Shown in pieces: positions 26,869-34,607 of a stretch of 64,000 bases of DNA. Numbering within the stretch: position 1 is the stretch's first letter; each line of letters starts with the position of its first letter. Source of the stretch: Streptomyces sp. TRM49041. Its GTDB lineage: Bacteria > Actinomycetota > Actinomycetes > Streptomycetales > Streptomycetaceae. The notes below the pieces were generated by a model that worked only from the letters and a program-made list of their open reading frames with translations, was not told the DNA's origin and did no database searches. The position numbers and the translations under genes were made by a program. The DNA lies in contig NZ_VSRY01000147.1 in NCBI RefSeq assembly GCF_008271805.1, positions 276,042 to 340,041 of the forward strand. Reading direction: 5' to 3'.

Positions 26869-27867
26869 ATGTCCGCCACCCCGCAGCGCCGCACGGTCGC
26901 GGTGATGCTGCTGATACCGGCGCTCGTCGCCCTCGCCCTGTGGGCCTTCGCCTGGCCGGCCGCCCGCGTCGCACCACACGACCTGCCGATCGGCGTCGCC
27001 GGACCCGAGGCGGCGGCCGCCCAGGTGGAGCGGGGGCTCCAGCAGCGCGAGGGGGCGTTCGACGTGCACCGTTACGCCGACGAGGCGGCCGCACGGGCCG
27101 CGATCGAGGACCGCGAGGTGTACGGCGCCGTGATCGTCGCCCAGGAGGGGCCGAAGCTGCTCACCGCGTCCGCAGCGAGCCCGGCCGTGGCGCAGCTGCT
27201 CCAGCAGGCCGTCCAGACACAGGCGCCGGGCGGCGCTCCGGTGCCGGTCACCGATGTGGCGCCCACACCGCCGGGTGACCCGCGGGGCTCGGCGCTCCCG
27301 GCGAGCGTGCTGCCCCTGGGGCTCGCCGGCATGGCGGGCGGGACCGTGGTGACCCTGCTGGGCCTGCACGGCATACGGGCGGTGACGGCCCTGACGGGCG
27401 CCGCGGTACTGGTGGGCCTGGTGGGCGCCGCGCTCACCCACAGCTGGCTCGGCGCACTGACCGGCGACTGGTGGACCGAGGCAGGCGTGCTGGCACTGAC
27501 GGCCCTGGCCATCGCGGCGACCGTCACGGGGCTCGGGGCGCTCCTCGGGCGGGCCGGACTGGGGCTCGGCGCGCTGCTGATGGTGCTGCTGGGCAACCCC
27601 TTCTCAGGCGCGGCGAGCGCCCCGGAGCTGCTGCCGGAGCCCGTCGGGACGATCGGCCAGTGGCTGCCGCCGGGCGCGGGCGCGTCCCTGCTGCGTTCCG
27701 TGGCGTACTTCGACGGAGCGGCAGCAGGGGGACACGCGGTCACCCTGGCGCTGTGGGCACTGCTGGGGCTGACGGCGGTCCTCGTGGGCGGCCGCCGGGC
27801 CGCGGCAGCGACGGCCGGCCGCTCCTCCGCCGGACGCACTACGCCGGAGCCGGCACCGATCGGCTGA
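26869..27867 (+). CDS. ABC-2/YhgE-type polytopic membrane protein
   Basis: 332 residues from ATG 26869 behind GGAGG. One N-terminal membrane segment (VAVMLLIPALVALALWAFAW), an extracytoplasmic domain of about 110 residues (LPIGVAGPEAAAAQVERGLQ, VYGAVIVAQEGPKL), then five or six membrane segments. This layout matches ABC-2 permeases and YhgE/Pip-like exporters. No ATPase gene is next to it. With a dedicated TetR it is probably an inducible export component; the substrate is unknown. Confidence 0.7.
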   Translation: MSATPQRRTVAVMLLIPALVALALWAFAWPAARVAPHDLPIGVAGPEAAAAQVERGLQQREGAFDVHRYADEAAARAAIEDREVYGAVIVAQEGPKLLTASAASPAVAQLLQQAVQTQAPGGAPVPVTDVAPTPPGDPRGSALPASVLPLGLAGMAGGTVVTLLGLHGIRAVTALTGAAVLVGLVGAALTHSWLGALTGDWWTEAGVLALTALAIAATVTGLGALLGRAGLGLGALLMVLLGNPFSGAASAPELLPEPVGTIGQWLPPGAGASLLRSVAYFDGAAAGGHAVTLALWALLGLTAVLVGGRRAAAATAGRSSAGRTTPEPAPIG

Positions 27868-27948
27868 CCCGGCTTCTGGACGGCCGCGCGTCCCCCCGCC
27901 ACAGCGGACGGGGCGCGCGGCCTCCCCTATGCGCGCTCGCGGCGGCGG

Positions 27949-28179
27949 TCAGCCGCCGTGCGGGCGGTGTTCGGCGGCGATGCCGAAACGGCGGCGTTCA
28001 CCGGGAGCGGACGGCGCACCACCCAACTCCGTCACCGAGCCGGCCGCCCGCTCCCCGGCCGGCTCCGGCGCGGCTTCGAGTCGCTCCAGGTCAGCGGCGG
28101 ACACCAGCGCCACCAGCGGCTTCCCGTGGCGGGTCACCACGACGCGCTCACCGCCGTAGACGACGCGGTTGATCGCCGA
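27949..28179 (-). pseudogene. Phd/YefM-like antitoxin, 5'-truncated
   Basis: The minus strand reads SAINRVVYGGERVVVTRHGK then PLVALVSAADLERLE, the signature middle of Phd/YefM antitoxins, and ends AAEHRPHGG. The first 15-20 residues expected of the family are absent; before SAIN the frame runs into unrelated DNA. No toxin gene is adjacent. The 5' end was lost where it now abuts the ClpP remnant. Confidence 0.6.
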
Positions 28180-28197
28180 GCGCTCCCGGCCGGGGAA

Positions 28198-28671
28198 CGG
28201 AACGACGTGATCGCCCAACTCGTCCACCTCGAGTACGCGGCGCCCGACCAGGACATCTCGCTCTACATCAACTCCCCGGGCGGCCCGGTCGACATGATGA
28301 CCGCCGTCTATGACGCGATGCAGGTGATCTCCTGCGACGTGGCGACGACCTGCGTCGGCCGGGCCGCGTCCACCGCCGCGCTCCTGCTCGCCGCCGGTGC
28401 GCCGGGGAAGCGCGCGGCGCTGCCGGGCGCCCGTGTGCTCCTCCAGCAGCCGGCCCTGGCGGAGCCGTTGCGGGGACAGCCCTCCGACCTGGACGTCCAC
28501 GCCCGCGAGCTGCTGCGTCAGCGCGGCCAACTCGTCGACATGCTGGCCCGGCACACCGGCCGGGACCGGGATCGGGTCGAGGCCGACTTCGAGCGGGACC
28601 TGGTCCTTGACGCAACCGGCGCACGGACGCACGGCCTGGTGGACCATGTGGTCCGGACCCGGGTGGGGTGA
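28198..28671 (+). pseudogene. ClpP-like protease remnant, 5'-truncated, catalytic His replaced
   Basis: Reads NDVIAQLVHLEYAAPDQDIS, LYINSPGGPVDMMTAVYDAM, CVGRAASTAALLLAAGAPGK and GARVLLQQPALAEPLRG: ClpP from the middle of its N-terminal part to the end. The active-site Ser is present in GRAASTAA, but the catalytic His of the IHQP motif is Gln (LLQQPA). The N-terminal loop region that contacts ClpX/ClpC is missing. GTG 28207 could start a 154-residue product. Inactive as a protease if made; overlaps the next gene by 4 nt. Confidence 0.65.
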
Positions 28672-28982
28672 CCGTGCGGCCCCAGGAGCGACCTCCGCTG
28701 CCGGCGCTGACCCGCGCCGAGGGCGCATACGTGGACGGCTACCTCGACATCGTCGACCTGGTAGGACGTCTCAACCCAGCCCGTGCCACACACACGTACG
28801 GCGCAATGCGAGCCGCGCAGGCGCTGGCCCGTCAGGCGGTCGTGCTGCGCGACGCCCTGACGCTGATGCACCGGTGGGGCGAGCACGAGATCCACGACCG
28901 GACCCTGGCGCGTGCGCTGCGTGCGCTGGACGGTGAGCGGCGCACCGGTCGGGTGACGTTGCCTCAAGATCGCTTGGAGTGA
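28668..28982 (+). CDS. Hypothetical protein (104 aa) after ClpP remnant
   Basis: Starts at a GTG overlapping the ClpP-like stop (GTGA). Helical and soluble, with LPALTRAEGAYVDGYLDIVD, ATHTYGAMRAAQALARQAVV and HEIHDRTLARALRALDG. No family recognised. The overlap with the ClpP remnant suggests the two formed one operon before truncation. Third-position G/C is strong, supporting coding. Confidence 0.5.
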   Translation: MTVRPQERPPLPALTRAEGAYVDGYLDIVDLVGRLNPARATHTYGAMRAAQALARQAVVLRDALTLMHRWGEHEIHDRTLARALRALDGERRTGRVTLPQDRLE

Positions 28983-29336
28983 CCGGTTTCGGACCCACAC
29001 GGGCGAGAGGCGCTCGGCCGTTCGGCTGAGGCAAAGGGAGGAACTTCGTACGGGGCGAGTTGCGGAGCGCGTGTACGAGGTGGACGGCCGCGCGCCGCTC
29101 CGCCGCTGGTACGGGGCTCGGCAGGTGCTCGCCAGCGGGCCAGGGAGCCGCTTCTGTCCACCCGATCGGATCAGTCGTGACGAGACTCACACAGCCTCGT
29201 CGCACCTCGGATTCGCGGCATCCGACGGGAAAGATCCGTCTCGACGACAAGCCCCCGCCATCCCGGCGGGGCGGTCCGGGCGGACGCCGAGTCCTGCCGC
29301 TGTCCGGGCGCCTGGTCGACATCAGTGGATCGGCAG
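28983..29336. other. No gene recognised; probable promoter and leader region
   Basis: No frame here has consistent codon bias plus a ribosome site. It presumably carries the promoter of the riboswitch-controlled gene downstream; no convincing -35/-10 pair was found. Confidence 0.5.
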
Positions 29337-29471
29337 GAGTGGAGGACCCGAGCAGTACGGGGCGGCCACCGCACAGCGTGCGGACCGGTCCCCCTTGGGG
29401 TGAAGCCGCATCAGCGGCCGGGCATCTTCGTCCTGTCCGAACCCGACAGGCAATCCTTCACAGGCGGGTTG
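29337..29471 (+). ncRNA. c-di-AMP riboswitch (ydaO-yuaA type)
   Basis: The segment carries the ydaO landmarks in order: GGTCCCCCTTGGGGTGAAGC, a GC stem (CCGCATCAGCGG), then TCCTGTCCGAACCCGACAGG and CAATCCTTCACAGGCGG. The core GGGGTGAA ... TCCGAACCCGACAG ... AGGCG is the conserved c-di-AMP-binding framework. In actinobacteria this class commonly precedes cell-wall hydrolase genes (rpf, NlpC/P60), and ligand binding generally turns expression off. An NlpC/P60 gene starts 15 nt after it. The 5' boundary is approximate. Confidence 0.8.
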
Positions 29472-29486
29472 ACGAAGGGTACTGCA

Positions 29487-30005
29487 TTGTCCGCGCAGAA
29501 TCAGGTCCCGGTCCCGTCCTCCCCCACGTCCGACGTCCACTCCTCGCACCCCATGCCGGCCCGGATCGCCCGGGCCCTGTCGGCCCTCACGCTGGCCGCC
29601 GTCGGCGGCACGCTGATCGCCCCCGGCGCGGTCCCGGACGCGCACGCCGCGCCGGCCGCCGCCCACAAGGCGCTGAACGTCGCCGCCTCGAAGAAGGGCT
29701 CCCCCTACCAGTGGGGGGCGACCGGCCCGCACCGCTTCGACTGCTCGGGACTGACGCTCTACTCGTACAAGCGGGCCGGCAAGAAGCTGCCGCGCACCGC
29801 CCAGTCCCAGTACAACAAGACGCGCCGGATCTCCAAGTCGTACCGCCGAAAGGGCGACCTGGTCTTCTTCCACGGCCGCGGCGGCGTCTACCACGTGGGC
29901 ATCTACGCCGGGAACAACAGGATCTGGCACTCCCCCAAGTCCGGGTCGTGGGTCAAGCTCGACCGCATCTGGTCGAGGTCGGTCTCGTACGGACGAGTGC
30001 GCTGA
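29487..30005 (+). CDS. Secreted NlpC/P60 peptidoglycan hydrolase
   Basis: 172 residues if the TTG at 29487 (after GAAGGG) is used; ATG 29553 would give 150. Signal peptide RIARALSALTLAAVGGTLIA ending PDAHAAPA. The NlpC/P60 domain has catalytic Cys in GPHRFDCSGLTLYSYKRAG, His in YHVGIYAGNN and a polar third residue near IWHSPKSG. It cleaves peptide stems of peptidoglycan. A c-di-AMP riboswitch directly upstream suggests control by cell-wall/turgor signalling. The mature protein is very basic. Confidence 0.9.
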   Translation: MSAQNQVPVPSSPTSDVHSSHPMPARIARALSALTLAAVGGTLIAPGAVPDAHAAPAAAHKALNVAASKKGSPYQWGATGPHRFDCSGLTLYSYKRAGKKLPRTAQSQYNKTRRISKSYRRKGDLVFFHGRGGVYHVGIYAGNNRIWHSPKSGSWVKLDRIWSRSVSYGRVR

Positions 30006-30037
30006 CGCCAGACCGCGGCACGGTCACGGCATGAACC

Positions 30038-30087
30038 GCGGTACAGGGGTACCCGACGGGAACGTCCGAGAAACGCCCCTGTACCGC
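30038..30087. terminator. 12-bp inverted repeat after the NlpC/P60 gene
   Basis: GCGGTACAGGGG (30038-30049) and CCCCTGTACCGC (30076-30087) are perfect complements separated by 26 nt. It starts 33 nt past the stop, so a terminator is most likely, though the long loop is unusual. Confidence 0.5.
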
Positions 30088-30298
30088 ACGTGAGGAGACG
30101 CCGCTGGAGTGCGCCGACCGGAGCTTCTCGGAACCGCTCCAGGAGCTGAGGTCACGCGGGCCGGCGTCCAGATCCTGTTTCGCGTCTCTGCTCACACCCG
30201 CGTCGGGACGGCGGTCCTGACGCCCGCCCTGACCTCAGCGGTGCTGCTGGTCGTCGATGTGGCGCACGGCCGCCCGGAGGGGGCGGCGGCCGGGGCAC

Positions 30299-30742
30299 TC
30301 ACATTCCTCGTGTGCTCTGGACCGGCACGTTCCAGGGGAGGGCGATCCACACCGTCTTACCGCCCTCGTCGGTCGGTGTGACCGACAGCCGGCCGCCGCA
30401 CTCGGCCGTCAGCCAGCGGATGATGACCATGCCTCGGCCGTTGTCCTGCTGAACGGCGGCCGGGAGCCGCCGCGGCCACCGTGGGTGGCTGTCCGTGACC
30501 CCGATGCGCAGCCGCTCCTCGCGGTCCAGCCGGACGTCGACCGTGAACGTGGGTGACCGGCCGAAGGTGTGCTGAACCGCGTTGGTGGCCAGTTCGGAGA
30601 CGATCAGCCGGACGGTGTCCGCGGTGTCGGCGTCGCCGCGGAGACCCCATTCGGCGAGCACGTCGGACACATATCTCCGGGCCGCGGAGACCGAGGCGGG
30701 ATCGCTCGGCAGAGTGACGGACGCTTCCTGATGGTCTGCCAT
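30299..30742 (-). CDS. ATP-binding anti-sigma-like regulatory kinase (HATPase_c)
   Basis: 147 residues from ATG 30742 (MADHQEASVTLPSDP). Contains the Bergerat N-box VSELATNAVQHTFG and the G-box QDNGRGMVIIRWLT. This RsbW/SpoIIAB-like single-domain family is very abundant in Streptomyces. It is divergent from an XRE/DUF5753 regulator and DUF397 gene, a recurrent trio in the genus linked to development and antibiotic control (established for whiJ- and abaA-type loci). Confidence 0.88.
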   Translation of the reverse strand: MADHQEASVTLPSDPASVSAARRYVSDVLAEWGLRGDADTADTVRLIVSELATNAVQHTFGRSPTFTVDVRLDREERLRIGVTDSHPRWPRRLPAAVQQDNGRGMVIIRWLTAECGGRLSVTPTDEGGKTVWIALPWNVPVQSTRGM

Positions 30743-30984
30743 GGCGACGCTGTCCCTTTCCCACCGGGGCCGGTCTCCGACGTGTCGCGGATCTTCCGGT
30801 CGGGGCGGCCTCGGATTGTGCTTCGCGCCAGACTGCCACTTATGTCCTCCCACAGGGGAGCGATCCACCAAGATATGCATATATCTGTCGCTCGATGCGG
30901 TGAACTCTGCGACGCGAGAACGGATTTACCGGGCACACCGGCGGGTCGCCGCAGGGGTGAGAGGGGACGCGGAAGGAAGTGGCG

Positions 30985-31851
30985 ATGGGCGGCACGCGGA
31001 ACGGCCCGGCGGTACGCCGGCGCAAGCTGGGCGAGGAACTGCGGAGCCTGCGTCTCGGCGCGGGGCTGACCAGCCGGGAGGCGGCGCGCCTGGTCGGCTG
31101 GCACCAGTCGAAAGTGAGCCGGATCGAGACCGGGCGCAGCGGGGTCACGCACGCCGACGTGGTGCGGCTGCTGGATGCGTACGGCGTGGGCGACCGGCGG
31201 CTGCGTTCGGTACTGGAGGCCCTCGCGGGGGCGGCCGACCGGGGCGGTACGGGCTGGTGGCGTGCCTACCGTGGGGTGCTGCCGCCGCAGTACCGCGACT
31301 TCATCAGTCTGGAGGCCGAGGCGTGCGGGGCGCGGACGCTGGAGACGTCGGTGGTGCCGGGCCTGTTGCAGACCCCGGAGTACGCGCGGGCGGTGACCCG
31401 GGCGGCGCTGGAGGGGCTGCCGGATTCGACGGTGGACGCCTTGGTGGAGGTGCGTATGGCCCGCCAGGAGGTGCTGAGCGGGGCGGCGCCGCTGCGGCTC
31501 GAGGCGGTGCTCGACGAGGCGGTGCTACGGCGGCAGGTCGGCGGGCCTCGGGTGATGGGGGCGCAGCTGCGGGCTCTGGCGGAGGCGGCGGCGCTGCCCC
31601 ATGTGCGGTTGCAGGTACTGCCGTTCACCATGGGAGGTTACGTCGGACTTTCGGGATCTTTCGTTATCTTCTCTTTTCCGAACATCTCTGATCTGGATGT
31701 GGTTGTTCTTGACCACATGACGCGTAGCCTCTACTTGGAACGGTCGGAAGACCTGGAGGCGTACGGGGCCGCGTTCCGCACCATGCAGGCGCACGCCCTG
31801 ACGCCCGAGGACTCGTTGGATCTCATCGCCGGGATCGATGACGGCGCGTAG
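30985..31851 (+). CDS. XRE-family regulator with DUF5753 domain
   Basis: 288 residues from ATG 30985, placed 6 nt after GGAAGGAA. N-terminal HTH: RRRKLGEELRSLRLGAGLTS, REAARLVGWHQSKVSRIETG. The DUF5753 sensor domain runs from about residue 95 (LETSVVPGLLQTPEYARAVT, VRLQVLPFTMGGYVGLSGSF). WhiJ-like regulators of this type act with the adjacent DUF397 protein. The third codon positions of 31640-31750 are less GC-rich than the rest, which is common in these genes. Confidence 0.92.
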   Translation: MGGTRNGPAVRRRKLGEELRSLRLGAGLTSREAARLVGWHQSKVSRIETGRSGVTHADVVRLLDAYGVGDRRLRSVLEALAGAADRGGTGWWRAYRGVLPPQYRDFISLEAEACGARTLETSVVPGLLQTPEYARAVTRAALEGLPDSTVDALVEVRMARQEVLSGAAPLRLEAVLDEAVLRRQVGGPRVMGAQLRALAEAAALPHVRLQVLPFTMGGYVGLSGSFVIFSFPNISDLDVVVLDHMTRSLYLERSEDLEAYGAAFRTMQAHALTPEDSLDLIAGIDDGA

Positions 31852-31865
31852 GGAGAGGCACGCCC

Positions 31866-32081
31866 ATGTCTGCTTACCTCGCACACGACGACAACCTCCG
31901 CTGGCGGCGCAGCAGTCGCAGCGTGGGCATGAACAACTGCGTCGAGGCGGCAAGCCTCGGCACCGGACAGCTGGCCGTGCGGGACTCGAAGGACACCGGT
32001 CGGCGGCCGCTGCGGTTCTCGGCGGCGGCCTGGGAGTCGTTCGTCGGCACGCTCCGGCCGGCGGCCGTCCCGCTCAGCTGA
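31866..32081 (+). CDS. DUF397 protein (WhiJ-partner family)
   Basis: 71 residues. The DUF397 signature is complete: LRWRRSSRSVGMNNCVEAAS, LAVRDSKDTGRRPLRFSAAA, WESFVGTLR. These small proteins modulate the neighbouring XRE regulator (known for WhiJ-like pairs). ATG 31866 follows GGGAGAGG, 14 nt after the regulator stop. Its last 8 nt overlap the convergent bioF end. Confidence 0.93.
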   Translation: MSAYLAHDDNLRWRRSSRSVGMNNCVEAASLGTGQLAVRDSKDTGRRPLRFSAAAWESFVGTLRPAAVPLS

Positions 32082-33246
32082 CGGGCGGCGCGGTTCGGAG
32101 GATCGTGCCGACCGCCACCTCGATCTCTTTTTCCGTCAGGTCCGCTCGGGCGGTGAGCCGCAGCCGCGACACACCGTCCGGCACCGAAGGCGGCCGGAAG
32201 CAGCCGACCGCCAGCCCCTCGGTGCGGCAGTCCGCCGCCCAGCGCACGGCCTGCTCCGCCGAGGGCGCCCGCACCGACACCACCGCCGCGTCCGGGCGTA
32301 CGGCGGACAGCCCCGCAGCGGTCAGCCGGCCGTGCAGCGTGGCCGCCACCGTACGCGCGCGTGCGGCGCGTCCCGGTGTGCGGCGCAGCAGGCGCAGGCT
32401 CGCCAGGGCGGCGCCCGCCGCGGCCGGGGCGAGGCCCGTGTCGAAGATGAACGTCCGGGCGGCGTTCACCAGGTGGTCGATGACCCGGGCCGGGCCCAGC
32501 ACCGCGCCGCCCTGGCTGCCCAGCGACTTGGAGAGGGTGGCCGTGGCGACGACGTCGGGCGCGCCCGCGAGGCCGGCCTCGTGCAGGGCGCCCCGCCCGC
32601 CCTCGCCCAGCACGCCCAGGCCGTGCGCGTCGTCGACGACCAGGGCGGCGCCGTGCGCGCGGCAGGCCTCGGCGAGGGCGCCGAGCGGGGCAGCGTCGCC
32701 GTCGACGGAGAACACCGAGTCGCTGACGACGAGGGCGCGCCGCCCGGGGTGGGCGCCGAGGGTCTTGCGTACGGCGTCGGGGTCGGTGTGCGGGACGACC
32801 GCGGTCTCGGCGCGCGACAGCCGGCAGCCGTCCACGATCGAGGCGTGGTTGCCCGCGTCGGAGACGATGAGCGACCCGCGGGCGCTGAGCGCCGTGAGGG
32901 CGGCGAGATTGGCGGCGTACCCGGACGACAGGACGAGGGCCGCCTCGAAGCCGCAGAACGCGGCGAGCTCCCGCTCCAGTTCGGCGTGGAGAGCGGTCGA
33001 GCCGGTGACGAGCCGGGAGCCGGTCGAGCCCGCGCCCCAGCGGCGGGCCGCCTCCGCGGCGGCTCCGGTGACCTCCGGGTGGCGGGTGAGACCGAGGTAG
33101 TCGTTGCTCGCCAGGTCCAGCACATCGGCGTCGGCGGGGCGCGGGCGCAGCGTACGGACGAGACCGGCGTCGGCGCGACGGCGGGCCTCGGTGTCCGTCC
33201 AGTCGAACGGTGCCTCGGGCACGGCGTCGGCGGCGTCCATGGGCAT
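32074..33246 (-). CDS. bioF: 8-amino-7-oxononanoate synthase
   Basis: 390 residues, alpha-oxoamine synthase fold. LASNDYLGLTRHPEVTGAAA, GAGSTGSRLVTGSTALHAEL, VVDDAHGLGVLGEGGRG (PLP Asp) and the Schiff-base Lys in ATLSKSLGSQGGAVLG. It condenses pimeloyl thioester with alanine in biotin synthesis. Divergent from bioBAD, with the 143-nt gap holding a candidate operator. Confidence 0.92.
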   Translation of the reverse strand: MPMDAADAVPEAPFDWTDTEARRRADAGLVRTLRPRPADADVLDLASNDYLGLTRHPEVTGAAAEAARRWGAGSTGSRLVTGSTALHAELERELAAFCGFEAALVLSSGYAANLAALTALSARGSLIVSDAGNHASIVDGCRLSRAETAVVPHTDPDAVRKTLGAHPGRRALVVSDSVFSVDGDAAPLGALAEACRAHGAALVVDDAHGLGVLGEGGRGALHEAGLAGAPDVVATATLSKSLGSQGGAVLGPARVIDHLVNAARTFIFDTGLAPAAAGAALASLRLLRRTPGRAARARTVAATLHGRLTAAGLSAVRPDAAVVSVRAPSAEQAVRWAADCRTEGLAVGCFRPPSVPDGVSRLRLTARADLTEKEIEVAVGTILRTAPPVS

Positions 33247-33304
33247 GTCTCGGTCCCCTTTGTAGGCAGCGCACAGACCCTAACGAAGATGGTGCGTGGT
33301 CAGA

Positions 33305-33320
33305 GTGTGGTCATCCACAC
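33305..33320. promoter_or_regulatory. Inverted repeat between bioF and bioB (GTGTGG-TCAT-CCACAC)
   Basis: A perfect 6-bp inverted repeat with a 4-nt centre lies midway between the divergent biotin genes. It could be the operator of a biotin repressor such as BioQ, but I cannot confirm the consensus. Confidence 0.35.
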
Positions 33321-33389
33321 ACCCCAGACGGGCCTCGTTGTGGAGTTCCTCCTTGGCCCCGGGGTATGCCGTAGGCCAGGATCAGCGCC

Positions 33390-34607
33390 ATGGACTTGTT
33401 GAACACGCTGGTGGACAAGGGGCTGCGGCGTGAGCTGCCGACCCGAGAAGAGGCGCTCGCCGTCCTGGCGACCTCCGACGACGAGCTGCTGGATGTGGTG
33501 GCCGCGGCCGGGAAGGTACGGCGCCAGTGGTTCGGGCGGCGGGTGAAGCTCAACTATCTGGTCAACCTCAAGTCCGGACTGTGCCCGGAGGACTGTTCGT
33601 ACTGCTCGCAGCGGCTCGGTTCGAAGGCGGACATCCTCAAGTACACCTGGCTGAAGCCGGACGAGGCGTCGAAGGCGGCCGCCGCGGGTATCGCGGGCGG
33701 CGCAAAGCGGGTCTGCCTGGTCGCCAGCGGGCGCGGCCCGACGGACCGGGACGTCGACCGGGTCTCGAAGACGATCGAGGCGATCAAGGAGGGGAACGAC
33801 GGCGTCGAGGTGTGCGCCTGCCTCGGGCTTCTCTCCGACGGCCAGGCGGAGCGGCTGCGGACCGCGGGCGCCGACGCCTACAACCACAACCTCAACACGT
33901 CCGAGGGGACGTACGGGGACATCACGACCACCCACACCTACGCGGACCGGGTCGACACGGTACAGAAGGCGCACGCCGCGGGCCTGTCGGCGTGCTCCGG
34001 GCTGATCGCGGGCATGGGCGAGACCGACGACGACCTCGTCGACGTCGTGTTCGCGCTGCGCGAGCTGGACCCGGACTCAGTGCCGGTCAACTTCCTCATC
34101 CCGTTCGAGGGCACCCCGCTCGCCAAGGAGTGGAACCTCACGCCGCAGCGCGCGCTGCGGATTCTGGCGATGGTCCGGTTCGTCTGCCCGGATGTCGAGG
34201 TCCGGCTCGCGGGCGGCCGCGAGGTGCATCTGCGGACCCTCCAGCCGCTCGCCCTGCACCTGGCCAACTCCATCTTCCTCGGCGACTACCTGACCAGCGA
34301 GGGCCAGGCCGGCAAGGCGGACCTGGAGATGATCACGGACGCGGGCTTCGAGGTGGAGGGCGCCGGGACGACGACGCTGCCCGAGCACCGCGTGGACGCG
34401 GAGGCGGCCGCCGGGTGCGGTACGGGCGGCGGCTGCGGCTCCGGCGACGTGTGCGGCTCCTCGGCGGGTGTGACGGACGCGGCGGGTGTGACGGACTCGG
34501 TGGACTCGGCGCCGGCGGACGAGGAGGCCACGCCGTCGTCCGCCCGCGCCGACCTGGTGGCGGTGCGCCGCCGGGGCGCCGGCACGGACCTCGCGCCCAA
34601 TGCCTGA
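33390..34607 (+). CDS. bioB: Biotin synthase
   Basis: 405 residues. Radical-SAM Cys cluster in LCPEDCSYCSQ, then CACLGLLSDGQAERL, YNHNLNTSEGTYGDITTTHT and AGGREVHLRTLQPLALHLAN. It inserts sulphur into dethiobiotin. The family core ends near residue 340; the remaining about 65 residues form a low-complexity tail with AAGCGTGGGCGSGDVCGSS, adding three Cys. Overlaps bioA by 8 nt. Confidence 0.95.
   Translation: MDLLNTLVDKGLRRELPTREEALAVLATSDDELLDVVAAAGKVRRQWFGRRVKLNYLVNLKSGLCPEDCSYCSQRLGSKADILKYTWLKPDEASKAAAAGIAGGAKRVCLVASGRGPTDRDVDRVSKTIEAIKEGNDGVEVCACLGLLSDGQAERLRTAGADAYNHNLNTSEGTYGDITTTHTYADRVDTVQKAHAAGLSACSGLIAGMGETDDDLVDVVFALRELDPDSVPVNFLIPFEGTPLAKEWNLTPQRALRILAMVRFVCPDVEVRLAGGREVHLRTLQPLALHLANSIFLGDYLTSEGQAGKADLEMITDAGFEVEGAGTTTLPEHRVDAEAAAGCGTGGGCGSGDVCGSSAGVTDAAGVTDSVDSAPADEEATPSSARADLVAVRRRGAGTDLAPNA

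Noticed and set aside
30109..30381. Plus-strand frame with a hydrophobic middle (VGTAVLTPALTSAVLLVVDV) between the NlpC/P60 gene and the ATP-binding protein.
   Set aside because: Its 3' end runs into the antisense of the ATP-binding gene, with a lost codon pattern and no ribosome site. At best a remnant; not enough to call.
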